Below are positions 49,819 to 57,525 of a DNA stretch of 64,000 nt, piece after piece. Position numbers and translations under genes: made by a program. Position 1 is the stretch's first letter, and the number at the start of each line of letters is the position of its first letter. Below the pieces are notes generated by a model. The model was given only the letters and a program-made list of their open reading frames with translations, had not been told where the DNA came from and made no database searches. The DNA is from Paenibacillus aceti (GTDB lineage Bacteria; Bacillota; Bacilli; Paenibacillales; Paenibacillaceae), in NCBI RefSeq assembly GCF_003614185.1, contig NZ_KZ987724.1, positions 892,771-956,770 of the forward strand, written 5' to 3'.

Positions 49819-51882
49819 ATGAATCGAGTTATACGGAGCAAACCGATGGTTCTCGTTCTCATCAGCATGCTATTAACCAGCTTGTTTACGGTTATCGGTC
49901 CAAATGAAATATCCGCTAATGGCACAACGTATTATATTGATTCGGTAGATGGAGATGACAATAACAGCGGTACCAGTCCTGATTCGGCATGGAAATCGTT
50001 GGATAAAGTGAATAACGCCACGTTTCAGCCGGGGGACAGCATTCTATTCAAGGCTGGCGGTGTGTGGACCGGAACTCTGCATCCGCTTGGCTCAGGTACT
50101 CCTGAACAGATGATTACGATTGGAATGTATGATACCGGAGCCTTGCCGCGGATTCAAGGGGCTGGTGCTGCGCGTGCCGTATACCTGTACAATCAGGAAT
50201 ACTGGGATATCGGCTTCCTGGAAGTCACGAATTATGGGTCATCCTCCGCTACCGCACCGCGGGTGGGTGTGCAGGTAGTAGGAGAGGACTATCAGGCAGG
50301 CGCGGCGACAGATATTGAGAATGTTGCTGTTCTGCACAATATTCGGATTCATGATCTCTATGTGCATGATGTAAATGGTCAGGATACGGGCGAGAGCGCG
50401 GGCATACGTGTTCATGTCGAGATCGGTTCGGGGCCAGTCATTCAGGCGACCAAATTTGATGGCGTTTACATTGAGAACAATGTGGTCGAGAATGTCCAGC
50501 GGACGGGGATTACCACATCCTCGACTTGGCGCAATCGTGAGCTGCTGCAAGGCAGCGGGTTCGATGCCAGCAAGCCATGGATTCCGCTAACCAATGTGGT
50601 GATTCGCGGCAATCAGCTCAGGAATATTGGCGGTGACGGGATTACCCCGCATACGTCGGATGGCGCGCTAGTGGAACGCAACAGGCTTGATGGATATAAT
50701 AAGACATCAGCTGGTTACAATGCGGGCTTGTGGACCTATAACGGCGATAACACGATCTACCAATATAATGAAGTTAGCGGCGGATATTCAACCCGTGACG
50801 GAATGCCTTTTGACTTCGATCATGGAAGTCGCGGTATCATCTATCAATACAATTACAGCCATGATAATGATGGTGGAACGCTGCTCATCTGCGGTGATGC
50901 TGATTTGCCTGGTGGCGGTACATTTGACGGGATATTCCGCTATAACATCAGTCAGAATGACAAATATCAGACCTTCTCGATCTGCCGTGGCAACAATGTG
51001 AAGAATATCCAGATTTATAATAACGTCTTTTATATTCGTTCGGGTCTGAATACGAAGCCACTAGTCTCGCAAGGTGGGTCTACTGAAGTGAAGCTTAGTA
51101 ACAATATATTTTATAACCTGGGCTCGGGCGGATATACAGCTAAATCCGGCTGGACGTATGATCACAATCTGTTCTATGGCAATAAAGTCCCTTCGGTAAG
51201 CACGATTCCCGATGCGGCGATGATCACAGCGAATCCGTTATTTGTGAATCCGGGGCAAGCTACAGGGATTGGAGATCTGGACGGCTACAGGCTGCAAAGC
51301 CAGTCACCTGCTATTAATTCGGGAGCAACGATTGCGAATGACGGCGGGATGGATTTTGCCGGGGACGCCGTACCTTATAACGGCAGCCCAACTGATCGGG
51401 GGGCCTTCGAATACCAGGGCGAGGTCCCTTGGAATCTGGCGCTGGGCAAAAGCTTGACTTCGAGCACGACGATATCGAATCCAGGCTATGCTACGGATGG
51501 AAGCAGTCAGGATACCAACCAGTTCGCCGGCCTGAATGAACCGGGTCTGCATTGGGTACAGCTGGATCTCGGACAGAGCTATCAAATCGAGCGCCTGAAG
51601 ACATGGCATTACTTCGGGAACAATCGGAAATATCATGATGTCGTGATTCAGCTATCGGACACGGCTGATTTCTCATCCGGCGTGACGACTGTTTTCAATA
51701 ATGATACGGATAATTCGGCAGGGCAAGGAGCAGGTACGGATCAGGAGTATACCGAGACCTCGGCTGGGTTGGAATTGAGTTTGCCGACACCCGTCCAAGC
51801 TCGATATGTAAGATACTGGTCAAGTGGAAGCACAGCGAATGCGTATACTCATTATGTCGAGCTTGAAGTATATGGAATGTAG
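49819..51882 (+). CDS. Secreted right-handed beta-helix protein with F5/8-type C domain
   Basis: 687 residues, ATG 49819, TTTGGAGG ribosome site. Signal peptide to about residue 34. Residues ~36-540 form a right-handed parallel beta-helix (YYIDSVDGDDNNSGTSPDSA start; repeated N-V-x-I-x-x-N rungs such as VVIRGNQLRNIGGDGITPHT), as in pectate lyases and other polysaccharide lyases or epimerases. The last ~140 residues are a discoidin/F5-8C carbohydrate-binding domain ending YTHYVELEVYGM. With the importer this makes a polysaccharide-utilisation cluster; the polymer is unknown. Confidence 0.88.
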   Translation: MNRVIRSKPMVLVLISMLLTSLFTVIGPNEISANGTTYYIDSVDGDDNNSGTSPDSAWKSLDKVNNATFQPGDSILFKAGGVWTGTLHPLGSGTPEQMITIGMYDTGALPRIQGAGAARAVYLYNQEYWDIGFLEVTNYGSSSATAPRVGVQVVGEDYQAGAATDIENVAVLHNIRIHDLYVHDVNGQDTGESAGIRVHVEIGSGPVIQATKFDGVYIENNVVENVQRTGITTSSTWRNRELLQGSGFDASKPWIPLTNVVIRGNQLRNIGGDGITPHTSDGALVERNRLDGYNKTSAGYNAGLWTYNGDNTIYQYNEVSGGYSTRDGMPFDFDHGSRGIIYQYNYSHDNDGGTLLICGDADLPGGGTFDGIFRYNISQNDKYQTFSICRGNNVKNIQIYNNVFYIRSGLNTKPLVSQGGSTEVKLSNNIFYNLGSGGYTAKSGWTYDHNLFYGNKVPSVSTIPDAAMITANPLFVNPGQATGIGDLDGYRLQSQSPAINSGATIANDGGMDFAGDAVPYNGSPTDRGAFEYQGEVPWNLALGKSLTSSTTISNPGYATDGSSQDTNQFAGLNEPGLHWVQLDLGQSYQIERLKTWHYFGNNRKYHDVVIQLSDTADFSSGVTTVFNNDTDNSAGQGAGTDQEYTETSAGLELSLPTPVQARYVRYWSSGSTANAYTHYVELEVYGM

Positions 51883-51932
51883 CAGTCTAGTAGGCATTAA
51901 CAAGTTAATGAGGAAGCTTTTCGACAATATTG

Positions 51933-51978
51933 GAGGGTCTATCCTGAGCCGTTGTGGCTTGGGGTAGCCTCTTTTTTT
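51933..51978 (+). terminator. Intrinsic terminator of the sugar cluster
   Basis: GAGG..AGCC pairs with GGCT..CCTC around a GTTGT loop, followed by seven T. Confidence 0.75.
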
Positions 51979-52018
51979 ATGGGAGAGAGTGAATGATAGG
52001 GTTGCAAAATAGCGCTAA

Positions 52019-52043
52019 AGTGTATATATTGTATATATACACT
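52019..52043. promoter_or_regulatory. Palindromic operator of the GntR/YtrA-type regulator
   Basis: AGTGTATATAT with its inverted copy around a 3-base centre (25 bp, 11-bp arms). It lies ~40 bases before the GntR gene and overlaps the only good -10-like AT tract. YtrA-type regulators bind such GTGTA..TACAC palindromes. Confidence 0.75.
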
Positions 52044-52081
52044 AAAAACAAATATAACATAGCAGATGAAGAAGGTGAAGC

Positions 52082-52462
52082 ATGAATATTCTATTGTCCC
52101 ACTCTTCAGGAGAGCCGATATATTGGCAAATTGCCGGGCAGATCCGCAGCGCCATATTGCAGGGCGAACTCGCGCCGGGGGCTGCTCTTCCTTCGATTCG
52201 CCAGCTGGCCAAGGATTTACAGATCAGCGTCATTACCACGAAGCGGGCCTATGACGAGCTGGAGAAGGAGGGATTGATCGATTCCGTGGTGGGCAAGGGC
52301 TCGTTCGTATCGGGCGGCAATCAGGAATTTATTCGGGAGCAGCAGATGAAGCAGCTGGAGAAGCAGATCAGAGAGCTGCTGGATGGATGCCATAGCATCT
52401 CCGTGTCCACCGATCAATTGATAGAATGGATCAGGCTGCTGGATCAAGAGGGAGGTAAATGA
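52082..52462 (+). CDS. GntR-family regulator, YtrA subfamily
   Basis: 126 residues, ATG 52082 after AGAAGGTGAAGC. The winged-helix domain (PIYWQIAGQIRSAILQGELA, PGAALPSIRQLAKDLQISVI) is followed by only ~50 residues of coiled coil, as in YtrA. These repress their own ABC operon and are released under cell-envelope stress. Its stop overlaps the ATPase start region. Confidence 0.92.
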   Translation: MNILLSHSSGEPIYWQIAGQIRSAILQGELAPGAALPSIRQLAKDLQISVITTKRAYDELEKEGLIDSVVGKGSFVSGGNQEFIREQQMKQLEKQIRELLDGCHSISVSTDQLIEWIRLLDQEGGK

Positions 52463-52464
52463 GC

Positions 52465-53331
52465 ATGAATGCCATTGAAGTTCAGGGTATATGTAAAAGC
52501 TATAAGAATTACCGTTTGTCAGATGTAACGTTTCAGGTTCCAAAGGGATATATTACCGGGCTGATCGGTCCAAATGGAGCGGGTAAGAGTACGATAATTA
52601 AGGCCATCATGGGGCTGGTAAAGCCGGATCAGGGCAGCATCCAGGTGCTGGGGCATGGCGCGGAGCAGGGAGAAGGGCGCTACAAGCAGGAGATCGGCTA
52701 TATCTCTGACGAGAGTATCTACTATGATTGGCTCAGTATGGAGCAGATGAAGAAGATTATCGCCCCTTTCTATCCGGCTTGGGATGAGACGGCCTTTCAG
52801 AGATATATGGAGCTGTTCGAGCTGCCGCTGCGCAAGAAGATCAAGGATTGCTCGAAAGGGATGAAGATGAAATATGCGATTGCAATCGCGTTGTCACATA
52901 ATCCTGCGTTGTTGATCATGGACGAGCCGACCGCGGGTCTTGATCCGGTGTTCCGCCGCGAGCTGCTTGAGCTGTTAGCGGAGTACATCCTGGATGATCA
53001 GAAGACGATTCTGTTCTCGACCCATGTGACGACGGATTTGGATCGGATCGCGGACTATGTCACTTTTTTGAATCGGGGTCAGCTTATATTCTCGGATACC
53101 AAGGATGGGGTGCTCGAGCGGTATGTGCTTGTCAAAGGTGGCAAGGAGCTGCTGGATAATGATGTGCGTCGGGAATTCGTCGGCGTAAGGGAGACGGGGA
53201 TCGGCTTCGAGGCCCTGTCAGCGGATCGCGGCGGCACAGTATCGATGTTCGGTGATTCTGTGATGTACCAGCAGCCGTCGCTGGAGGATATTATGTATTT
53301 TACAGTGAAGGAGGCGCGGCTTCGTGTCTGA
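52465..53331 (+). CDS. ABC transporter ATP-binding protein (YtrB-like)
   Basis: 288 residues from ATG 52465, nine bases after GGAGG; ATG 52459 overlaps the GntR stop and is too close to the ribosome site. Walker A GPNGAGKSTIIKAI, Walker B LLIMDEPTAGLD, H-loop STHVTTDLDRIADY; the signature region is CSKGMKMKYAIAIALSH, a variant of LSGGQ common in this branch. Drives the ABC-2 permease encoded next, overlapping by 8 bases. Confidence 0.9.
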   Translation: MNAIEVQGICKSYKNYRLSDVTFQVPKGYITGLIGPNGAGKSTIIKAIMGLVKPDQGSIQVLGHGAEQGEGRYKQEIGYISDESIYYDWLSMEQMKKIIAPFYPAWDETAFQRYMELFELPLRKKIKDCSKGMKMKYAIAIALSHNPALLIMDEPTAGLDPVFRRELLELLAEYILDDQKTILFSTHVTTDLDRIADYVTFLNRGQLIFSDTKDGVLERYVLVKGGKELLDNDVRREFVGVRETGIGFEALSADRGGTVSMFGDSVMYQQPSLEDIMYFTVKEARLRV

Positions 53332-53962
53332 AATATTAAATCTGGTGCGTAAAGATTTCATATTGCAACGGCGTTATATCTGGATCATTGCTCTGTATGT
53401 AATCGGGTTCTCAGGATTGTTCATGAACAGTAATTTGAACATGCTATATGGACTGCTGCCGGGGATGATGTTAATCCTGGTCGTGAGCTCGGATATGCGG
53501 CAGGCTAATCAGCAATTTCTCGTGACATTGCCGGTTAAGCGCAGCCGCCTGGTGCTGTCCAAATATGTGACTTCAATCCTCTTTGTCCTGCTGGCGCTGG
53601 CAACATGCTCCATAGTTAACATGGGGATGTCGTTGTATCACTCACATTCTGCCAGTATTGATTATACCATGCTGTTGGCCAGTCTAATCTCAGTGCTGGT
53701 GTTGATGAGTATTTATCTGCCCCTGTACTATTGGCTCGGCATCCATGGAGGGCAGTATCTGAATGTGGCCATGATGATGCTGGTCATGCTGGGAAATGGC
53801 GCTGTATCTGGCATTGCTTCCGAATATGACTTTACGAACATGAGCACGTGGCTAAATTCACATCCGGTCGGTAGTATCGCGCTTGGCGTAAGCTCACTCC
53901 TGCTAATCATCGTTATATCCTACTTGATTTCTGTGAGGATTTTTAAGGGGAGGGATTTATAA
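53324..53962 (+). CDS. ABC-2-type permease
   Basis: 212 residues from GTG 53324, ribosome site AAGGAGG. Six hydrophobic helices (YIWIIALYVIGFSGLF through IALGVSSLLLIIVISYLISV) in ABC-2 order, with the KDFILQRRYIW start typical of bacitracin-type or YtrC/D-like permeases. Last gene of the GntR operon; likely an envelope-stress or peptide-antibiotic exporter. Confidence 0.85.
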   Translation: MSEILNLVRKDFILQRRYIWIIALYVIGFSGLFMNSNLNMLYGLLPGMMLILVVSSDMRQANQQFLVTLPVKRSRLVLSKYVTSILFVLLALATCSIVNMGMSLYHSHSASIDYTMLLASLISVLVLMSIYLPLYYWLGIHGGQYLNVAMMMLVMLGNGAVSGIASEYDFTNMSTWLNSHPVGSIALGVSSLLLIIVISYLISVRIFKGRDL

Positions 53963-54359
53963 GAGCGGGGATTTATGGGGGATGGATGGTCGATGCTGAT
54001 GATATTCGTCTGCCTGTTGACAACAATGATAAGGTGAACTAGGTGTGATAGTTAGGTAAATTTTGGGAAAATCTATGCTCCGCTTGTCGATACATGATCG
54101 CATCAAGGGGGGCAAATACACCGGATATTACACGCGGCTACGCCATAACTTGTAGCCTGATTGCATCAAGCTTCACGCCATACAATGGTGTGTTCATCGC
54201 GGTCGCTGTGCCATCTGAATCTCGGTATTTAGGTGGTTCTACTGCTGTGGCAGCATGGGGAAATGAAGGTTCAGTGATTAAATAGCCCCTCATTATGGGT
54301 AATCTTGTGACATAGGCTTCTTCCTGGTTCGCATGATCTATAATGAGGAGATGTTGAAA
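53963..54359. other. 397-base gap without a recognised gene
   Basis: A 63-codon ORF (54094-54285) has no ribosome site and no recognisable family. No terminator or palindrome module was seen. Confidence 0.5.
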
Positions 54360-55166
54360 ATGGTAGGTAATTCGAGGAATACGGGCAGGTTCAGCGGGAA
54401 AACGGCACTCATCACCGGAGCTGGCTCCGGGATTGGCAGAGCTGCTGCTTTAAGGCTGGCGGGAGAGGGGGCGCAGATCGCTCTCTTGGATCTGATTGAT
54501 GAGCGTACCCGCAGCACGGAGCGGCATATCAATGAAGTGATTCGTGGTAACTCGCGTGCCTTCGATGTGGATGTCTCTGATCCAATCCGGGTGGAGCGGG
54601 CGGTAAAGGAAGCGGCTGATCAGTTTGGCGGGATCGATGTGGTATTCGCCAATGCGGGGATTAACGGCACGCTGGCCCCTGTGGAGGAACTGAGCTTCGA
54701 GGACTGGGAGAAGACGCTGAGTATTAATCTGAGCGGCACCTTTCTGACTGTGAAGCATACCGTCCCGTATCTTAAGCAGCAAGGCGGGGGGAGTATCATT
54801 ATTACGAGCTCGATTAATGGGAATGACCGGTTCTCCGGCTTCGGCATGTCCGCTTACAGCACGACGAAGGCTGGGCAGGTTGGCTTTGCGAGAATGATGG
54901 CGCTGGAGCTGGCCCAATATAAAATCCGCGTCAACGTCATCTGTCCGGGAGCCATCGCCACGAATATTGATTCATCTACCGAGCTGAGCGAGGACCTGCA
55001 AGAAATCGTCATTCCCGTCGAATACCCTGAGGGTGCCCAGCCGCTTGCCCATGGCCCCGGCCACCCGGATCAAGTCGCCGACCTGGTCGCCTTCCTGGCC
55101 AGCGACGAATCCACCCACATCACCGGCGCACGCATCGTGATCGACGGAGCGGAATCGCTGCTGTAG
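54360..55166 (+). CDS. Short-chain dehydrogenase/reductase (SDR)
   Basis: 268 residues from ATG 54360, nine bases after GAGGAG; the frame extends to 54333 but with weaker starts. NAD(P) motif TGAGSGIGRAAALRLA, NAG motif (VFANAGING), catalytic Ser-Tyr-Lys as SSINGN..YSTTKAG. Classical SDR of the 3-oxoacyl-ACP-reductase-like kind; substrate unknown. Single gene. Confidence 0.92.
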   Translation: MVGNSRNTGRFSGKTALITGAGSGIGRAAALRLAGEGAQIALLDLIDERTRSTERHINEVIRGNSRAFDVDVSDPIRVERAVKEAADQFGGIDVVFANAGINGTLAPVEELSFEDWEKTLSINLSGTFLTVKHTVPYLKQQGGGSIIITSSINGNDRFSGFGMSAYSTTKAGQVGFARMMALELAQYKIRVNVICPGAIATNIDSSTELSEDLQEIVIPVEYPEGAQPLAHGPGHPDQVADLVAFLASDESTHITGARIVIDGAESLL

Positions 55167-55303
55167 GTCATTGGTTAAATGGGGAGTGGCGCAGAACCCT
55201 GAAATCCCTACAACTGTGGAACCCGTGTAACTGCCCATTTCCCTGCAAAGAGATACTTCATACCCGCCAAACTGCTGCTGCTACTCCCATCACAAACTCG
55301 AAA

Positions 55304-55481
55304 GATGCAAATATGCAGGCTTTTTGCCCAAATCTACCTGATTTGAGTAAATTACTGCATATATGCAGGCTTTTCCTCATATTCCCCTGAAATCAGGTCA
55401 TTTCGCAGAAAAAGGATGCATTTTCGCAGGAATTTACTCTCTGAGGGCGAAATATTTACGAAATTCCTGCATATTTGCAGG
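55304..55481. repeat. Family B four-palindrome module (B3)
   Basis: Units at 55304, 55354, 55415 and 55466 (steps 50, 61, 51). Units 1-3 have one or two changes in the left arm (GATGCA, ACTGCA); unit 4 is perfect and extends to an 11-bp stem. It lies between the convergent SDR and gluQ genes. Confidence 0.82.
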
Positions 55482-55647
55482 AATTTTTAGTGCCCGCGTG
55501 CACTGATGTTTATTTATCTAAATCTGCTCAATGCGCCCAATGTAGGTGTGAAAATAGGGGAAAGTTAGTGTGCTATGTAACGAGTGTCCGATCCCCCGCT
55601 TGGTATCTCAATAGTAACGTTTTCGGGGAGCTTCTCCTGCCTCGGGA

Positions 55648-56610
55648 TTAGGAAGGCAGGAGCTGGCGGATCATCTGCCCGGTCAGTATGAACGGCTGAT
55701 GCGAAATATGCGGCAGCGAGAAGCTGGAGGCCAGTTCGTATGGCTGGACGGGCTCGGGCATGTCAATGATTCCGCTGATGTAGGCCAGCCAGCCGATGAT
55801 GGCCTCCGGTTTCGCGCCAGCCATGCGCAGCGCGGATATGCCCAGATCGCCGTGGCGTTTAGCCAGGCGATGTCCGTCTTCGCCGAGCAGCAGTGGTGCG
55901 TGGGCGAAGTTGGGCGGGGTTAGCTCCAGCGCTCGATAGAGCTGGAGCTGGCGCGGCGTGGAGTCGAGCAGATCCGCGCCGCGCAGTACGTCGGTGATGC
56001 CCATAAGGGCATCATCGACGGTGACGGCGAGCTGATAGGAGTACATCCCATCAGCTCGCCGTACGATAAAGTCTCCGCCGCTGCCAGGCGGAGACGATTG
56101 TGGCCCGAAGATGCCATCCTCGAAAGAGATGGCATCTTCGCCAAGAGCAAAACGCAGCGAAGGCGTCTTGCTCTTGGCTTTTTCTATGCGCTCCGCTTCG
56201 CTTAGGAAGCGGCAGGTCCCGGCGTAAGCCGCGCCTTCGGAGGAGAGGCCATGCGGTGCATCGGCCACGGCCAACAGCTCGGCGCGGCTGCAGTAGCAGG
56301 GATAGAGGCGGCCCATCTCCTGCAGCTTGCTCAATGCTGCATGGTACAGCTCCAGCCGCTCGCTCTGCCAATAAGGGCCATGGGCTCCGCCAAGCTCAGG
56401 CCCTTCATCCCAATCTAATCCAAGCCATTTGAGATCGGAGATAATCCGGTCTGTTATTTCCGGCTTGGAGCGTTGTGTATCAATATCTTCAATCCGCAGA
56501 ACAAATTCTCCGCCTGCAGAACGAATTTGCAGCCAGGACAATAACGCGATCTTGGCGTTGCCCAGATGCATATCTCCTGACGGAGTCGGTGCAAAGCGTC
56601 CGCGTCTCAT
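55648..56610 (-). CDS. gluQ: Glutamyl-Q tRNA(Asp) synthetase
   Basis: 320 residues, ATG 56610. A truncated glutamyl-tRNA synthetase: class I start RGRFAPTPSGDMHLGNAK (HIGH-type motif), zinc ligands CYCSRAE..Y..C, KMSKS equivalent LAKRHGD, and no anticodon-binding domain. It attaches glutamate to queuosine-34 of tRNA(Asp). Length is normal for YadB/GluQ. A family B module stands on each side of this gene. Confidence 0.94.
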   Translation of the reverse strand: MRRGRFAPTPSGDMHLGNAKIALLSWLQIRSAGGEFVLRIEDIDTQRSKPEITDRIISDLKWLGLDWDEGPELGGAHGPYWQSERLELYHAALSKLQEMGRLYPCYCSRAELLAVADAPHGLSSEGAAYAGTCRFLSEAERIEKAKSKTPSLRFALGEDAISFEDGIFGPQSSPPGSGGDFIVRRADGMYSYQLAVTVDDALMGITDVLRGADLLDSTPRQLQLYRALELTPPNFAHAPLLLGEDGHRLAKRHGDLGISALRMAGAKPEAIIGWLAYISGIIDMPEPVQPYELASSFSLPHISHQPFILTGQMIRQLLPS

Positions 56611-56699
56611 CTTTCATTCACTTCCTCGTACGAATAACTCTGTCTGTCCAAACATCCGACCACTTTACGTTTACTTCCAATTTCTTATGTATCCTAACG

Positions 56700-56852
56700 G
56701 TCCAAGCACATTATAACTCGTTCGCAGAATGCTGTGAACAAGAGCTTCCAAGTTTTAACTACATCGATATAGGTACTATAGGGTACGTTGACCATGATGA
56801 AGCAGAGTTGCTGAATGTGGTGTCGCAGCCCGTGAATGCATCGGCTAAATGA
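56700..56852 (+). pseudogene. Short relic of a coding sequence
   Basis: The forward frame reads HYNSFAECCEQELPSFNYID then IGTIGYVDHDEAELLNVVSQ and stops at 56852. The composition looks coding, but there is no start or ribosome site, and the upstream part is gluQ promoter region. Family unrecognised. The rest of 56611-57525 holds only module B4. Confidence 0.3.
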
Positions 56853-57089
56853 CTGAAATGGCACAGTGATCTGGGCATTACTACTAAACCTCTCTATAGA
56901 ACAGTAGTTTGTTGCGTTGTAATGGAACATGGCAGTGGTGAGGTAAGTAATTGGTTAATCGCATTGATGAGCTGGAAAATATGGTTGGCAGAAAGTTAGC
57001 GGATGGGAATAGATTGGTTGAACAGTACCGTGTTGGGGGAGCAAATATCGCAAGGTGAATTAGGCCAGTGCCCTCTTCTGCCGAGAAAG

Positions 57090-57267
57090 CCTGCAATTAT
57101 GCAGGAATTTCGCCTATGTTCCCACCTCCAATGATAAATTCCTGCGAAAATGCATCTTTTTTCTCCCCATCGGCCTGATTTCAAAGAAATATGAGGAAAA
57201 GCCTGCAGTTTTGCAGGTATTTTCTAAAAATGGGGGATTTGAGTGTTAAAGCCTGCATATTTGCAGG
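57090..57267. repeat. Family B four-palindrome module (B4)
   Basis: Units at 57090, 57141, 57202 and 57252 (steps 51, 61, 50). Unit 2 is degenerate (CCTGCGAAAATGCATC); the others are perfect. It lies between gluQ and the divergent hrpB. Confidence 0.88.
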
Positions 57268-57525
57268 AATTGTCCTCTACTGTCCTCTACTGTCAACCTT
57301 CTTAGTCAGTCCGGGCGGAATCAGATCTATGTAATCCCTGCTTAAGTTCCGTTAGCAAACAAAAAGAATGAGAGCTTGCGCACTGTAAGTGAATTTTATA
57401 CGCTATAGATGATATAGGGTAGTGAGTAAGGGAAAAATGGTTGGATTGGGCCTTGTTTGGTAGTAAAGGTTAGTCCGAATCGATTAAGTAGCAAAAATGA
57501 GAAATTGAACGTACAGGAGTTAGTT

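Noticed and set aside
54094-54285. 63-codon ORF between the ABC permease and the SDR gene
   Set aside because: No ribosome site and no recognised family; left as unexplained gap sequence.
55304-55481. Family B units as ordinary transcription terminators
   Set aside because: Several hairpins have T-rich flanks, but four at fixed spacing, some with broken stems and in places where no gene ends, do not fit simple termination.
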